Shown: positions 45,269 through 56,990 of the stretch, one piece after another | Layout of the letters: every line of letters begins with the position of its first letter | How positions within the stretch are numbered: the stretch's first letter is position 1 | Assembly: GCF_009389715.1 (NCBI RefSeq) | Contig: NC_052399.1 | Location: forward strand, 19,843,646-19,907,645 | From: Phoenix dactylifera | Taxonomy: Eukaryota; Streptophyta; Magnoliopsida; Arecales; Arecaceae | Length of the DNA stretch: 64,000 nt | Direction: 5' to 3' | Notes under the pieces: generated by a model | Database searches by the model: none | The model's input: only the letters and a program-made list of their open reading frames with translations | Told to the model about the DNA's origin: nothing | Translations under genes and position numbers: made by a program

Positions 45269-46356
45269 TGATGTGGGGTCGGAACCCCGACACCAGCCCA
45301 CACACCGGCCGAGCAGGGAAAGCATCTGCGTCCCTCCCGAGGTATTGTCCGCTCTGGGATTGCCGCTTCGGGTCTGCGGGAGGTCGCCCAGGGAGGTCGC
45401 CCAGGGCCGGAGCCCAATGACAGTCCCAATGACAGTCCCGAGCCCTGACGGCGCGGGGGTCCGCGGAGGTTGCCCCCTACCCTCACGGTTTTGTCCTATA
45501 AAAGACGCCTCGTGAGGAAAGGTTTTAGGCCTCCTCATTATAAGGCACAGACCTTTCCGCTGATTAGCCGATGTGGGACTAAACTGGGAACCCCATCCCA
45601 CAACACAGCCCCCCCAGTGGGAAGGTCTGTGCGTGGCCGGGGCCCTTCCTCTAGCGCCAACTGATGTGGGGTCGGAACCCCGACACCAGCCCACACACCG
45701 GCCGAGCAGGGAAAGCATCTGCGTCCCTCCCGAGGTATTGTCCGCTCTGGGATTGCCGCTTCGGGTCTGCGGGAGGTCGCCCAGGGCCGGAGCCCAATGA
45801 CAGTCCCAATGACAGTCCCGAGCCCTGACGGCGCGGGGGTCCGCGGAGGTTGCCCCCTACCCTCACGGTTTTGTCCTATAAAAGGCGCCTCGTGAGGAAA
45901 GGTTTTAGGCCTCCTCATTATAAGGCACAGACCTTTCTGCTGATTAGCCGATGTGGGACTAAACTGGGAACCCCATCCCACAACACAGCCCCCCCAGTGG
46001 GAAGGTCTGTGCGTGGCCGGGGCCCTTCCTCTAGCGCCAACTGATGTGGGGTCGGAACCCCGACACCAGCCCACACACCGGCCGAGCAGGGAAAGCATCT
46101 GCGTCCCTCCCGAGGTATTGTCCGCTCTGGGATTGCCGCTTCGGGTCTGCGGGAGGTCGCCCAGGGAGGTCGCCTAGGGCCGGAGCCCAATGACAGTCCC
46201 GAGCCCTGACGGCGCGGGGGTCCGCGGAGGTTGCCCCCTACCCTCACGGTTTTGTCCTATAAAAGGCGCCTCGTGAGGAAAGGTTTTAGGCCTCCTCATT
46301 ATAAGGCACAGACCTTTCCGCTGATTAGCCGATGTGGGACTAAACTGGGAACCCCC
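45269..46356 (-). mobile_element. Tandem mini-LTR array (TRIM/SMART-like), three LTRs with 56-bp internal segments
   Basis: Read on the minus strand, each LTR begins TGTTGTGGGATGGGG and ends CCCCACATCA. LTR copies are 45269-45605, 45662-45985 and 46042 to about 46356, the last truncated. They are separated by 56-bp segments at 45606-45661 and 45986-46041. Each segment begins GTTGGCGCTAGAGG (tRNA primer-binding-site-like) and ends CCCACTGGGGGGGCTG (polypurine-tract-like) directly before the next LTR, so both priming signals fit in 56 bp. The copies are nearly identical; the main differences are the number of short GGAGGTCGCCCAG and CAATGACAGTCC repeats. Proline- and glycine-rich open frames crossing the array recur with the unit and are not genes. 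Confidence 0.75.
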
Positions 46357-47181
46357 GGACAGTGATAGGAAACCCATCACTGTCCTCCAAGCGTTTGGAG
46401 TGAGTTGCGCCGGGACCAACTGGCATACCGCCAGCAACTCATTCACAAAGCTGTGAAGAGGAAATCGGAGGCCGGCCCAGAGTGACTCCGAGTGCACTCC
46501 GATCCGGCCTACCGGAGGATCGGTTACCCGATCCCTTCGCCTGGCGGGTTCCAAATGGAACCCGTGAAGAGGGAAAAACCACTCTTCAGTCATCTCGACC
46601 TCCAGGACACTCATGGTGGATACTACTTCGCTAGGCAAAGAACCCATTACAAGAGAGGGAAATCAAAAAGAAGGGGGACCTGGGAAAGATGCCGGAGAAA
46701 AGGGACTTCGGTCTGAGGAAGACTGGGAGAATAGGAAGCTGGAAGCAGAAGGCAATAGAAACAGGACAGGGGGCCGGGGGAGAGTTTATATAGACCTCCC
46801 CAATGACCCGGATCAGCGAAGAAAGCGCTGCGTCCTGGTTAGATGATAACACGTGTCGGCCTAAAAGACAAAACGACACATTTAATTAGGGCTAGCGCTT
46901 CGAATGTCGAAGCGCCCCATCGGATCGTGCGGAAAGGCATCCGCAATCGAAGATCGTGCGGCCCCATCATGAGCCCACGACGCGAGGACGCTTCGCAAAA
47001 GGTGTCCCAATAATGAGGTTCTTCGGAAAAGAAGAGACACCGCCTATTAAAGGCACCTCGAAGCGTTCGATAACTCAAAACGCACAGTAAATCAAAATTT
47101 TCGGAATTCGTGATGACCCAATTAAAGCTACTTCCCGCGCTCCAGCTGATAGCCAACTGGAGCTCGGAAGTCGGGGGGTAG
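46357..47181 (+). mobile_element. Retroelement internal remnant ending in a polypurine tract
   Basis: A GC-rich segment between the mini-LTR array and the 3' LTR has no recognisable gag or pol domain. It starts with a near-perfect hairpin (GGACAGTGAT / ATCACTGTCC, 46357-46385). It ends ggaagtcggggggtag, a plausible polypurine tract, directly before the LTR at 47182. A TATA-like tttatataga lies near 46786. Confidence 0.55.
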
Positions 47182-48328
47182 TGTTAGGGGAAAAACCCTA
47201 AGTCATATATCCACAGAGGCGCTCGGCCGAAGAGCGCCGATCGGAAAGCCGCTCGGCCAAAGGATGCCGACCAGGAAGGCGCTCGACTAGAGGGCGTCGA
47301 CCAGAGCGCGCGCCAAGAGGTGCCCCACCCAAAGCTGCTCGGTTAGAAAGTGCCGACCAAAGACAGCGCCAAGGCGCTCTGCTAGAAGGTGCTCGCCTAA
47401 AGGGCGCCGACCAGGAGTACTTGAAGCAACCCCGCCACAGGACGCCCCATTAGGCGACCAGCTCGGCTCGGCACTCTTGCCGAGCCGATGCCTTAACCAA
47501 ATGTTCAACCTCCGCCTAAAGTCCAAGGGACTGACAACTCCTACGGCTTGCGACCTGCCACTATCTCCAAGCCATCAAGGCATAAGATCTTCGCAGGTAT
47601 TCGGCACGACCTGCCATTAATGCACGAGACTCTCTCAAGCCTCCGATGCACTCAGTCATTTAATGAACACGGCCCAAGACGATCTCCGGATCACTGAACC
47701 ATCAGAGCGCATGGCTCTACCTGACCGCCGGTTCATTCGGTAATAAATGCACTTACCATCCACAGACCCCAGGCCCGCTACGGCCGGCGGTTCAACCACT
47801 CCAACAGGTCCGATCGACCGTGACAACTCCCTGATTCCGGTCTGATTCGGCCCTGTTCTCCACTATGCCATAAATGGGCCAAATCGTGCCCAATTATCAC
47901 AGACAGGGACAAATCCCCCGGTTACCTCCCAGGTAACGTAATCCCCTCCTATAAAAGGGAAGCTGGGAGAACCAAGGGGGGAGGAGAACAAACAAAAAAC
48001 GGAAACAGATCTCCGGGACTGAACCCGCCGGGAAGCATAGACACAATTGAGGACATCATCCTCTTCGTCTTCTTTATCCTATCCAAATATTCTTGCTGTC
48101 TTCTCCATATACTCTCTTCCCTGCTCTCTCCACATACTTGCCCCCTCTTACTTAGGCATCGGAGGGCCGGCGCCGGGGAGCCCGGCCACCGGTTTTCCTT
48201 GCAGGACTTGCACACCCCCCCGCAGCGGAGGACGCAGCCGGCCGGCGCACCGCCGTCTGCCCCCTGTAGCAGCGGAGCTCCTCCTTCCCCGGCTTCGCGG
48301 CGGCCCCCGGGTCCAATTTCCAGCAACA
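47182..48328 (+). mobile_element. LTR of a larger retrotransposon (1147 bp)
   Basis: The segment begins TGTTAGGGG and ends CAGCAACA, the usual TGTT...AACA termini. A TATAAAAG promoter box is at 47950-47957, and the U3 part contains many variants of gcgctcggccgaagagcgcc at 47217-47420. It is followed by ATCAG (48329-48333), which also precedes 45269. No matching 5' LTR is present in the window. Confidence 0.78.
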
Positions 48329-48333
48329 ATCAG

Positions 48334-48728
48334 CAAAGCCTGTAAGAATTTATCTTACTAAATACGCAACTTCAAACTCATGACAGCCCTAAATTTTTCC
48401 ACCAAGTTTGCATACCACGCTAAAGATACTTCCCAATCTAAAAATAGTACATATGACAACTCGTAGAAATTAAACAGAGCTGAACCTTGATTCATCACTT
48501 TTTAACTTAAAATCACTTTGTAAAGCAGCCAGACCATGCTTCCAATCACTAGTTCAGACAGTGACACTAATGATTTCCAAACAAATCGCAAATAGGATCG
48601 TGCAGCCACAGTCAAACTAAAATTAACTAAAGAAATAAGAATGAAAACTAGAAACTTAGAATTTCACAGGCACACTAATTGCAGCATCACCATCCTTATG
48701 TATGGGCAAGGCTCCAGAATGGTCGGAG
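48334..48728. other. 14-3-3 3' UTR region
   Basis: AT-rich sequence downstream, on the minus strand, of the 14-3-3 stop codon. No second gene is supported. The LTR composite inserted just beyond it. Confidence 0.5.
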
Positions 48729-51700
48729 TCACTGAAAGAAATTATTAATCAGAGATTAGAACACTAAATATCGCCAATTTCAACTAGCTTACACAAAGTT
48801 CATAATATTATTAACTTAAATAATAAAATATATTGTCAAATTTAAAAAGAGACGATAAACCACCTCTGCATCCTCTGCTCCACCAGCCTTTCCAGTACCC
48901 TCCCTCGCATCTTCTGCTGTAGCCAGAGAATGACACCACTAATCAGGGCAAAGATCTTGATAAAAAATTCCTAATAACAATAATAATAATAACAGCAGCA
49001 GCAGCTTAAACAACTTAAAGTCTGGGTTCAATGAGCTAGAAAATGTCAGAAAGCGATCAGACTAAAATTCCAGATATAGAAGGAAAGATGGAGTCTTGCA
49101 TTTTGTAAGAAGAAATAATTTTGATGCCGTTGCCTCAACCAAAAGAAAAAAAGAAGAAATAAATTTTGGCATGCTTTGAACAAAAGCCAATCAAGGGAGC
49201 ACATCACAACAATTAAGAAGGCCAGATTAGAAATACGGGAACCAGAAAACTTTCTACAATATCAAAAGTCATTGCCACTAAAACTTGCATTTTACAACAA
49301 AAAGTTTTGTAATCATTTCTAGGTAAATATTATCACTCTCCTAAACAAATATAAGCACATTTGACATGAAAATCCACCTACAGAAAGGAAAATACTCCCT
49401 CTAAAGACCTCATGACAGATGCGAAATCTTTTGGAATGCTACGTTTTTTGTGAGAAAAACTTCCATACCTTATGCAATCATATTTGATCATAATCGTCAA
49501 AAAACAGTCAGAAGAAGGTACCGCCTTCCTACTCAATTCGAAAACACAGCTGGAATGGGAGGTGACAACTGACCCAAAAGTCGTTCGTTCAGTTCTGGTC
49601 CATTGCAAAGTCGGGCCAAAGAGGTCTCACAATTTAAAAGAAATGGAAGGATGCATTATTATGTTTATTTATTACTTCTCAATTCATGAAGCCATGTTCT
49701 CTGACTTGTTTTTCTATTTCTGTAATAAGGAAATCAGCTGTGCAACATATAGTCCCTGCAGCTTTGTGACTCAAAAGTGAATCCACACCATTCGCTAGCA
49801 TCATAACTGGCCTAATTAATTAATTTGTGTATCCAAAATAGAATAGATGAAAAATACGGAAAATTTTAAGGGGTAACATCGAAGCCACTGTGAACAGAAC
49901 AATAAAAGAAAGGTTTTGGTTGTTTAGACCTCAGAGTCTCTAAAAAAAATCACCAAAATCCTATGCAGCATATTGACATCCAACCATGATATTTAAAAAT
50001 TTAACCAAATAACTTACAAAAGAAAAGTTTATCTAGAACAATAAAGGAAAACAGAACTATCCTGAAGCTTATGCATAGTTTTTAACCTGAGATGCCACAG
50101 CAACAAGCAACCATAACCATAATGTCCCACAACAAGATAGAATACTAAAATAATGTCTTCATTGTACTCATTGAAAAACAAAGGACCTGCTGGAAGCACA
50201 ACCCCCACAATAGAATTGCTATTACCTCCATCCTCTGGAATGTCAGTGGTCCACAGGGTGAGATTATCCCTCAAAAGTTGCATAATCAATGTGCTGTCTT
50301 TGTAAGACTCCTCACTTAGTGAATCAAGCTCAGAGATGGCCTCATCAAAAGCTAGCTTGGCAAGGTGGCAGGCTCTGGAATGCAAGTTAAGGTAACATCA
50401 ATCTGTAGTACTAGTAGGATATACAACATGCATAGTATTTCACTTCTGTTAAGTAACCAATACCTTTCAGGTGAGTTCATAATCTCATAATAAAAGACAG
50501 AGAAATTCAATGCTAAACCCAGTCGAATTGGATGTGTGGGAGACAGATCTGCCTCAGCTGTACGGGTAGCCGCCTGTAGAAATTAAGAATCAGCACACAA
50601 ACAGGTCGCTACTTTTTGGTGAAGATTAGTAATTGTAATACAAAACATATGCTGGCATCCATTTATAGAGCAAAAAAAGATATATTAATTAAAAATTCTA
50701 GCCATAGATCTGGATTTACCAAACAGTGTGCTAATCCAAGCATGACGATAAAAAAAATTAATCAACTAGAACTACTCCATAATTATTTGCTATTAAAATT
50801 TCAAAAAGAATTATGGATAAAAAACTTGAAAAACAAAACAGCACAAAGCATTTCTAACAAACTTATTTTGGGTTAGATTATACAGCTGTAATAGCTCTAT
50901 GAAGAGATGCATTCCATTCAGAACCTGTTCCCCAAATAAAGAATGTCAATAGTGGATAGATGCCACATCAATGCCCTCCAAGAATTTTACTTCGATTTAT
51001 GCATATCAGAAACCTTAGCAGATTAGGCACTGTTGTAACCCTTAGATATGGTGCTTGAGATATTCAGTTAGAGGAAAACTGCATCATAATCTTGTGTTCT
51101 AAACAACCCCGTTAAGGACCATCTGTTCTAAAATGAGTTAAAACATGACAACAGAAACCTTTTTTGGCATGTAAATATTAACAACCAACAAAGCAATTTC
51201 TAAAACAACTTTTAACCATTAATTTGTTTTGTCTCGACCTTCAATTAGCATTTAAGTCGAGTTCTTGCTTAGTGACAGCATGAATATGCCTTCCATTTAG
51301 TAATACATTGTTAAAATTTAGCTCTTCGTGGAAATTTTCCCAAGAATTCAACTTTGATAGACTTGCATTAGTGTCATATATAGAGAAAAACAGATCAATA
51401 TATAGACAATCTTAATCAAAACTTCCTCAAGATAACCAATAAGCAGCACAGACCTTTTTACAATAACGATGCTCCAATTAGAGATAAGGAAAAAAAAATC
51501 TAGTTTCTTTATCCAAAAATAGCAAATATTGACCTATTAAACTTTATACGACTTGGTTTTTAAAATGCCCCAAGAACCTTTGAAAAATCATGGGAAAAAA
51601 ATAATCAAGAATACCCCAAATTCTAAATGCTGGCTCATGTTTTTCAAAACAATCTATTCAATAATCTTGAGCAGGATATCAAATAAATGTAGAGAAATAT

Positions 51701-53738
51701 ATATTCAGATTCTGTCTGAGATGGTCTTGCTTTTGACGCTAGCCCATAGTGACAAATTAATCCCTATGAAAAGATAAGTAACAGAGGTTGGACCTAGATG
51801 ATAATAAAACCCTTGTCAGGTTAGAGCCAACAAGGTGAACATAAAAATAGGATTGGTTAACAAATCTCGGTGATCATTCTACCATACATAAATAATCACT
51901 CTTTAAGATGATCAGTTCATAAGTCCTTACAAAATAAATAGCAAGAACAAAATAATAAAGCACGGTCTTACAAACTTATATGGGCATTGAGTCAAGTTAC
52001 TATATAACTATAAAGTGCTAGACTCATCATAATTATAAACAACTAATGGCATTACAAGCTCAATCTGAATTTTAATAACTGACTCAAGTTCCGATAAACA
52101 GGCTCCAACTGTTCTCACCATAAATCAAATAATCCAATACCTCTGGATTTTAAACTAGTTCTCACAACAGGTAACTTAAAAGAAAAAAAATTCAAGAATA
52201 ATCTCATTACACCACTTCATTGTTACTAACTTAATCTCAGAACTATTGTAATTATGTCACACTCATGCAAAAATATAATTGCAGTAAAACCAATAGATGC
52301 CGACTACAAGCTATATCAAGTTATCAACAATTAGAAAAAAAGTGATTATTCGTACATAAACTTGACTGGACACCATATAAAATAATAATACTTTCTTACG
52401 CCAATGAGGGGTGTCCAATGAAGTATTCTAATCTATTATTCTATATTCACCACATTAATGCCAGTGCAACATGTCCATCTACTATAAATTTGTGGAAAAT
52501 AGTCAACTATTATCTTATAAGAAGTATAAAACTACTTCCAATTAAATTTATCAAAAGCAACCCGAGAAATTTTTACTTTATTTTACTACTAACGGAAATA
52601 GTCATCACCTCTAGACAAGGCATCCACACAAAGAAACATGATTTAACAACAATTTATCACTATATAGCTCTACTGAAACTCCTTCTAGATACCTACCCAT
52701 AGGGAGGAACATCCACATACATACATATTATACATAACACATACATATACACATACATATTATACATACATACATACATACATACATGTGTGTATATACA
52801 TATCCTTTAAAAGAGTGCCTCTTTTACACGCCTTTTGGAAAGAATCGTTAAATCAAGTACTCGTTTAGACGAAGAAAGTACGACTGCTTTAAAAGTTGTA
52901 AATGCACTTGTTTAGAGTATCTGCATACTTGTTCGAACACATGGCCCACTTTGTAACAATTGCAACTTACTTAGGCAAGACAAAAAAGGAGAAGTGATAG
53001 AGCTCTAATGACAAGTAGTCAATACGGGTTTGAAGTTAATTATATCATATAAGACACTATACGGGTTTGATAAAGATCTTTAACCTGATAGGCCTTGTGG
53101 GACTGCTCTGCAGCCTCTCTCCTTTCAGTGCCAGTCTTGAACTCAGCCATGTAACGATAGTAGTCTCCCTTCCTGCAGGAAGACCAAAAAAGAACTCGAC
53201 ACTCCAGAACCCCAAAAGATCCACCAGAATCCCAGCACAGGGCTGTCAGATCTGACTCACATCTTGTAGTAAAACACGGAGGACTCCCCGGAAGAGGACG
53301 AAGGGATGAGATGCTCGTCGATCACGGTCATGACGTCGATGCAGATGTTGGAGAGCTCCGACTCCACCTTCTGGCGGTACTCTTGGATCCTCTTCACGTG
53401 CTGTTCGTTACCCTTGGCCTCCTCCTTCTGCTCGATGGAGGAGAGGATCCTCCACGACGCCCTCCTCGCCCCGATCACATTCTTGTACCCCACGGAGAGC
53501 AGGTTCCTCTCCTCCACGGTCATATCCACGTCAAGCTTCGCCACCTTCTTCATCGATTCCACCATCTCTGCACCAAAGCAAAGCGCCAAAACCCTAATTC
53601 CAAGCCCGATTGGAGGATCGAAACCCTAGTGTTTCGCGATCCGGGGAACGGGGCCGAAACCCTACCGTCGTATCGCTCAGCCTGCTCGGCGAGCTTGGCG
53701 ACATAGACGTAGTTCTCACGCTCCCTCTGCGACGCCAT
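48729..53738 (-). CDS. 14-3-3 protein, epsilon-type by exon structure
   Basis: Minus-strand exons: 53738-53666, 53567-53261, 53172-53085, 50573-50464, 50374-50226, 48916-48864 and 48731-48729. They sum to 783 nt, giving 260 residues, the standard size. 14-3-3 dimers bind phosphoserine/threonine motifs on kinases, H+-ATPases and transcription factors in cytoplasm and nucleus. Phosphopeptide-contact residues are visible: Lys53 (GYKNV), Arg60 (GARRASW) and Arg133-Tyr134 (YYRY). Family signatures [10 protein letters not shown] and [18 protein letters not shown] are intact. The acidic tail reads [19 protein letters not shown]. The intron after residue Asp24 and the seven coding exons fit the plant epsilon group, not the four-exon non-epsilon group. 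The last coding exon contributes only the TGA stop directly after the splice site. The start is the first ATG after a GC-rich leader. Longer open frames upstream are leader sequence. Confidence 0.95.
52760..52787. repeat. (CATA)n microsatellite
   Basis: Several CATA units in 14-3-3 intron 3 (50574-53084), with further degenerate units from about 52715. That 2.5-kb intron otherwise holds nothing that I could identify. Confidence 0.85.
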
Positions 53739-54430
53739 CGGAGATCCGATCCGACTTTCCCTTCCTCTTGTCCTCCTCCTCTTCGCGGCCCTGCCTCTGT
53801 TTCCCTTGGCTTCGGGAGATTGACAGCAAAAGCGGTCAAAAACAAAAAAAAGAGGGCCGGGGGGGAGTGGTGGAGGGGTTACCAAACGTCATAGTATTGA
53901 GAGGTTGTGTGATAAGCATTTCCGACCGTAGGATCATAAATATACAGTGTGGAGGCGTGGAGCCAGGATGGATTTATTTTATATATATATTAGGAAATTA
54001 AATGACGATAAGACTTGTGCAGGGGGGATGCGCTCGATGACTTCAGGCCTTAGGATTCTACCTTGGTGGGGTATGCCCAGCTGGAGTTAGGGGATCCTAA
54101 AGTTCGGGTCTATAAAACCTATCATTTCTAAATACAAATGTTATCGATCTAGATTTCGATTTGATAGAGTTTTAATGAGGAATTAAACATCCATTACTAG
54201 ATCTAAGGGATTTGCACTGAGATATGGTGTTGTATTCGAGTTGAATAATTATTATAATGTTAATTTTTTAACAAGGTAGGTGTGACATCTCATGTCCAAG
54301 ATGAGATTGGCCCTATCATGTTAACATGAGACCGACCAGATCTACGTACTAAATACGGATAGTGCTAACCAGGATCGAATTTGTGCTGGACTCTGAATAG
54401 AGATCTCAAGTTTAGAAGGTTTGTGTATGA
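53739..54430. other. 14-3-3 leader/promoter and spacer
   Basis: About 150 GC-rich bases of leader and proximal promoter, then AT-rich spacer. No gene is supported; open frames antisense to the 14-3-3 first exon are shadows. Confidence 0.5.
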
Positions 54431-55352
54431 TAGATTATGGAACAAAAATCATATAACACGGGCACTATAATAAATCGTATGAAGCGGGATTCATTTTTTG
54501 TCATATTTTCTCTTACGCGCATCTTAAAGAGAAAATCCAAAAGTCAAATAAAGATAGAACTTCTCCTACTAACAGAATCTATCAATTCTATAACTTAAAA
54601 AAAATAACAAAAAATCACACACTAATAGAGACTGTCGCATCCTTTTTTTCTTCTTGTCAAGTAATACACACTCATCGGCTTCTTGATACATAGGTTAAGC
54701 TTCTTCGATACACACATAGCAACAATTCAATACATACCTTCAGATAAATCAATACATAATATGGTATTCACTAGTATAATAGTATATAGCTAGTTAATAT
54801 ATACCTAGTAATATAGTTATCCAACATTCTAATACATATATGTAGATAAATCGATACACACTTTGCATAATATAATGCATACCAGTACACATTATATAAT
54901 TAAGTAATATATACTCGTCGGCTTCTTGATACATACTATAAGCTTTTTTGATACACACCCAGCAGCAACCTAAGACATTTCTTTAGATAAATCCGTGCAT
55001 AGTTTTTAGAATATGGTATTCACTAGTACACATTGCACGGTCAAGTAATATATAGTTAGTAAAATAGTCATCCAATATTTCAATACATACCTTTAGGTAA
55101 ATTGATACACAACTTCTAGAAGGAAGGGAGAAAAAGACTTTCACAGATAAGAGAGACGGCTTGATAAGAAAGAGGATAGAAGAAGAGGCTCAATAAGGAA
55201 GAAAAAGAATAAAGATAGTCTTTCTCTTGTCCCGTTTAACTTTTGGATTTTCTCTTTAAGATAAATGCAAGCAGAAATGTGTCAAAAAAAAAAAATCCAT
55301 CCTATATTTTCTTCTATGATGCCCGCCCTATATAATTTTTGTTCTAGATTAT
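54431..55352. mobile_element. Long-TIR non-autonomous element (MULE-like)
   Basis: The left arm (54431-54548) and right arm (55235-55352) are inverted repeats of about 115 bp, sharing for example CTTAAAGAGAAAATCCAAAA and AACAAAAATCATATA against its counterpart. The interior repeats a phrase of the type cggcttcttgatacata ... ggtattcactagta about twice at a 250-bp spacing. No open frame of significance is seen. Target duplications could not be settled by eye. Confidence 0.62.
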
Positions 55353-56990
55353 GCATATCAAAATCCAGATCAATAATTACTTCAATCTATATGCATTAAT
55401 AAGAAACTAAGTTTTTTTTTCCCCTTTAAAAGCCATCTTGATAGTTGGCCAATACCAAGAAGAACCGAGATCTAAATTTAAATCAACTGATGTAGCAGGA
55501 CAAACAGATTTGGAAAAAGCTGAGATATTCCGAGATCAATTGATATTGAGCTGAGATCTGCTAATGCCTCAAACTTTTAAAGCACTGGTTTTAGTTTCTG
55601 GCATGGTTGTTCACTGCCAGATTTATGCGACCATGAGCCAGGGTGGGAAATAAGGCCATGTGAAGTCAAAACATCAGCCACTTTTGTCCGTGATAAAGAT
55701 GAAAATGAGGTCATGATTGTGCTCCAAAAGTGCATTGTCTGGCATGGCAGGGAATACTACAAAAACATAATTCAACCATCTGTCGAGACAGATCCGCAGA
55801 CCATGGCATGAATTATGTCCAACATTCATAATTCAGCAAACTTTTCGGACAGATCAGTTGCTCCGTCCAATGTCCGTGAAGAAGCCCAAACAGAACTAGA
55901 TTGTTCGAAATCGTTTAAGCCTTCGTATATACTATAAAGCAATCATTCATACTTAATGCAAACATATATAACAAATTTTAAAGGAATTTATTGATTTATT
56001 TTTATAGTTTTGATTGGAATAGAATAGCTTTCCTTTGGGTACTCCATTCAAATTCACATGTACTTCTATTGTCAAAAAACCATTATTGTTTTGACCGAAA
56101 GGTTAGATCTTGAGGTTTGAAATAACCTACCATAGCTTGAGAGTTGTGATCATGCTGTCCAAACTGCACCAGCTGGCGTCTTTAAGTGAGGATTTTATCC
56201 TACTGAAACATAACAATATACAAAGGTTAAACCACGGCTGAGTGCAATAATGTATCAAAAACATAATATCAATTGGTAATCAAAACACGAATCTTACATC
56301 AAACACATCAAGGATGTGCAAAACTTATAAGAGGTATATATAAGACACATCAGAAAGGTAGGAACGAATTGGGTGGTCAGGGATGGACCACAGACAATCT
56401 TCAAATCTCGAGAGAATGCTATCTGTCACACAGAATGCCCCCACCAGCAAATTGTATCCAGAGGAAAACTATAGTTTTTATTCTTCATTCCCGGCCACGC
56501 AATGTTTCTTCAGCAAAGAACATGTTTTATAGTACATGCCAACAACAAAGCTTCAAACACTTGGAACTTGCATTAGATTTAACTATATACTTGCCCAGAA
56601 GGGCATTCTCTGGCAGGATGATTTATCTCCTCGAAGAAACTGAATGCTTGTAATGGAACAAGAAACTTTAAATATATTCTAAATTTTACTAAAAAGGTTA
56701 TCTATTATATGGTCATTATGGTCCCTTTAGTCTTCCACGCAAAGAAAGTGGATGTTTTCGATAGTTATTGCGATAAATTATCTAGTTAGAATCAGGTCCA
56801 CTTAATATATCCCATTTTTTCTGGCACACCAGAAACACATTCAAAAAATAGCCATCCTTTCCTACAAAAAGTAATAATTCAGCAAGAAGCAACATGTATA
56901 ATATACTATACTATGTGCATAATAAATGATTTAATTTCATTAGTTATGTAGTTATTTTACAATATATTTAAGTAATATAGCTTTGAGTGC
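55353..56990. other. Spacer downstream of the esterase gene
   Basis: AT-rich. The part next to 56990 is presumably the esterase 3' UTR. A 126-codon plus-strand open frame at 56273-56653 has no recognisable domain, and nothing else is supported. Confidence 0.5.

Noticed and set aside
45269-46356. Could the regular spacing be a CRISPR array?
   Set aside because: Units are over 320 bp with 56-bp separators, carry retroelement signals, and this is a plant genome.
45239-46647. Several overlapping open frames of 60-186 codons on both strands, rich in Pro, Gly and Arg
   Set aside because: They repeat with the 380-393 bp mini-LTR unit, occur in several frames at once and match no protein family; they are by-products of GC-rich repeated DNA.
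53306-53706. Open frames antisense to the first exons of the 14-3-3 gene
   Set aside because: They mirror a highly conserved coding exon on the other strand and have no family resemblance of their own.
53739-53885. N-terminal extension of the 14-3-3 frame upstream of MASQRE
   Set aside because: The extension is Pro/Arg-rich leader sequence in a shifting frame; 14-3-3 proteins start close to the helix that begins here at residue 5 and the ATG at 53738 gives the standard length.
56273-56653. A 126-codon plus-strand open frame beside the esterase gene
   Set aside because: No recognisable domain, no splice or promoter context, and it lies in the likely 3' flank of the opposite-strand gene.
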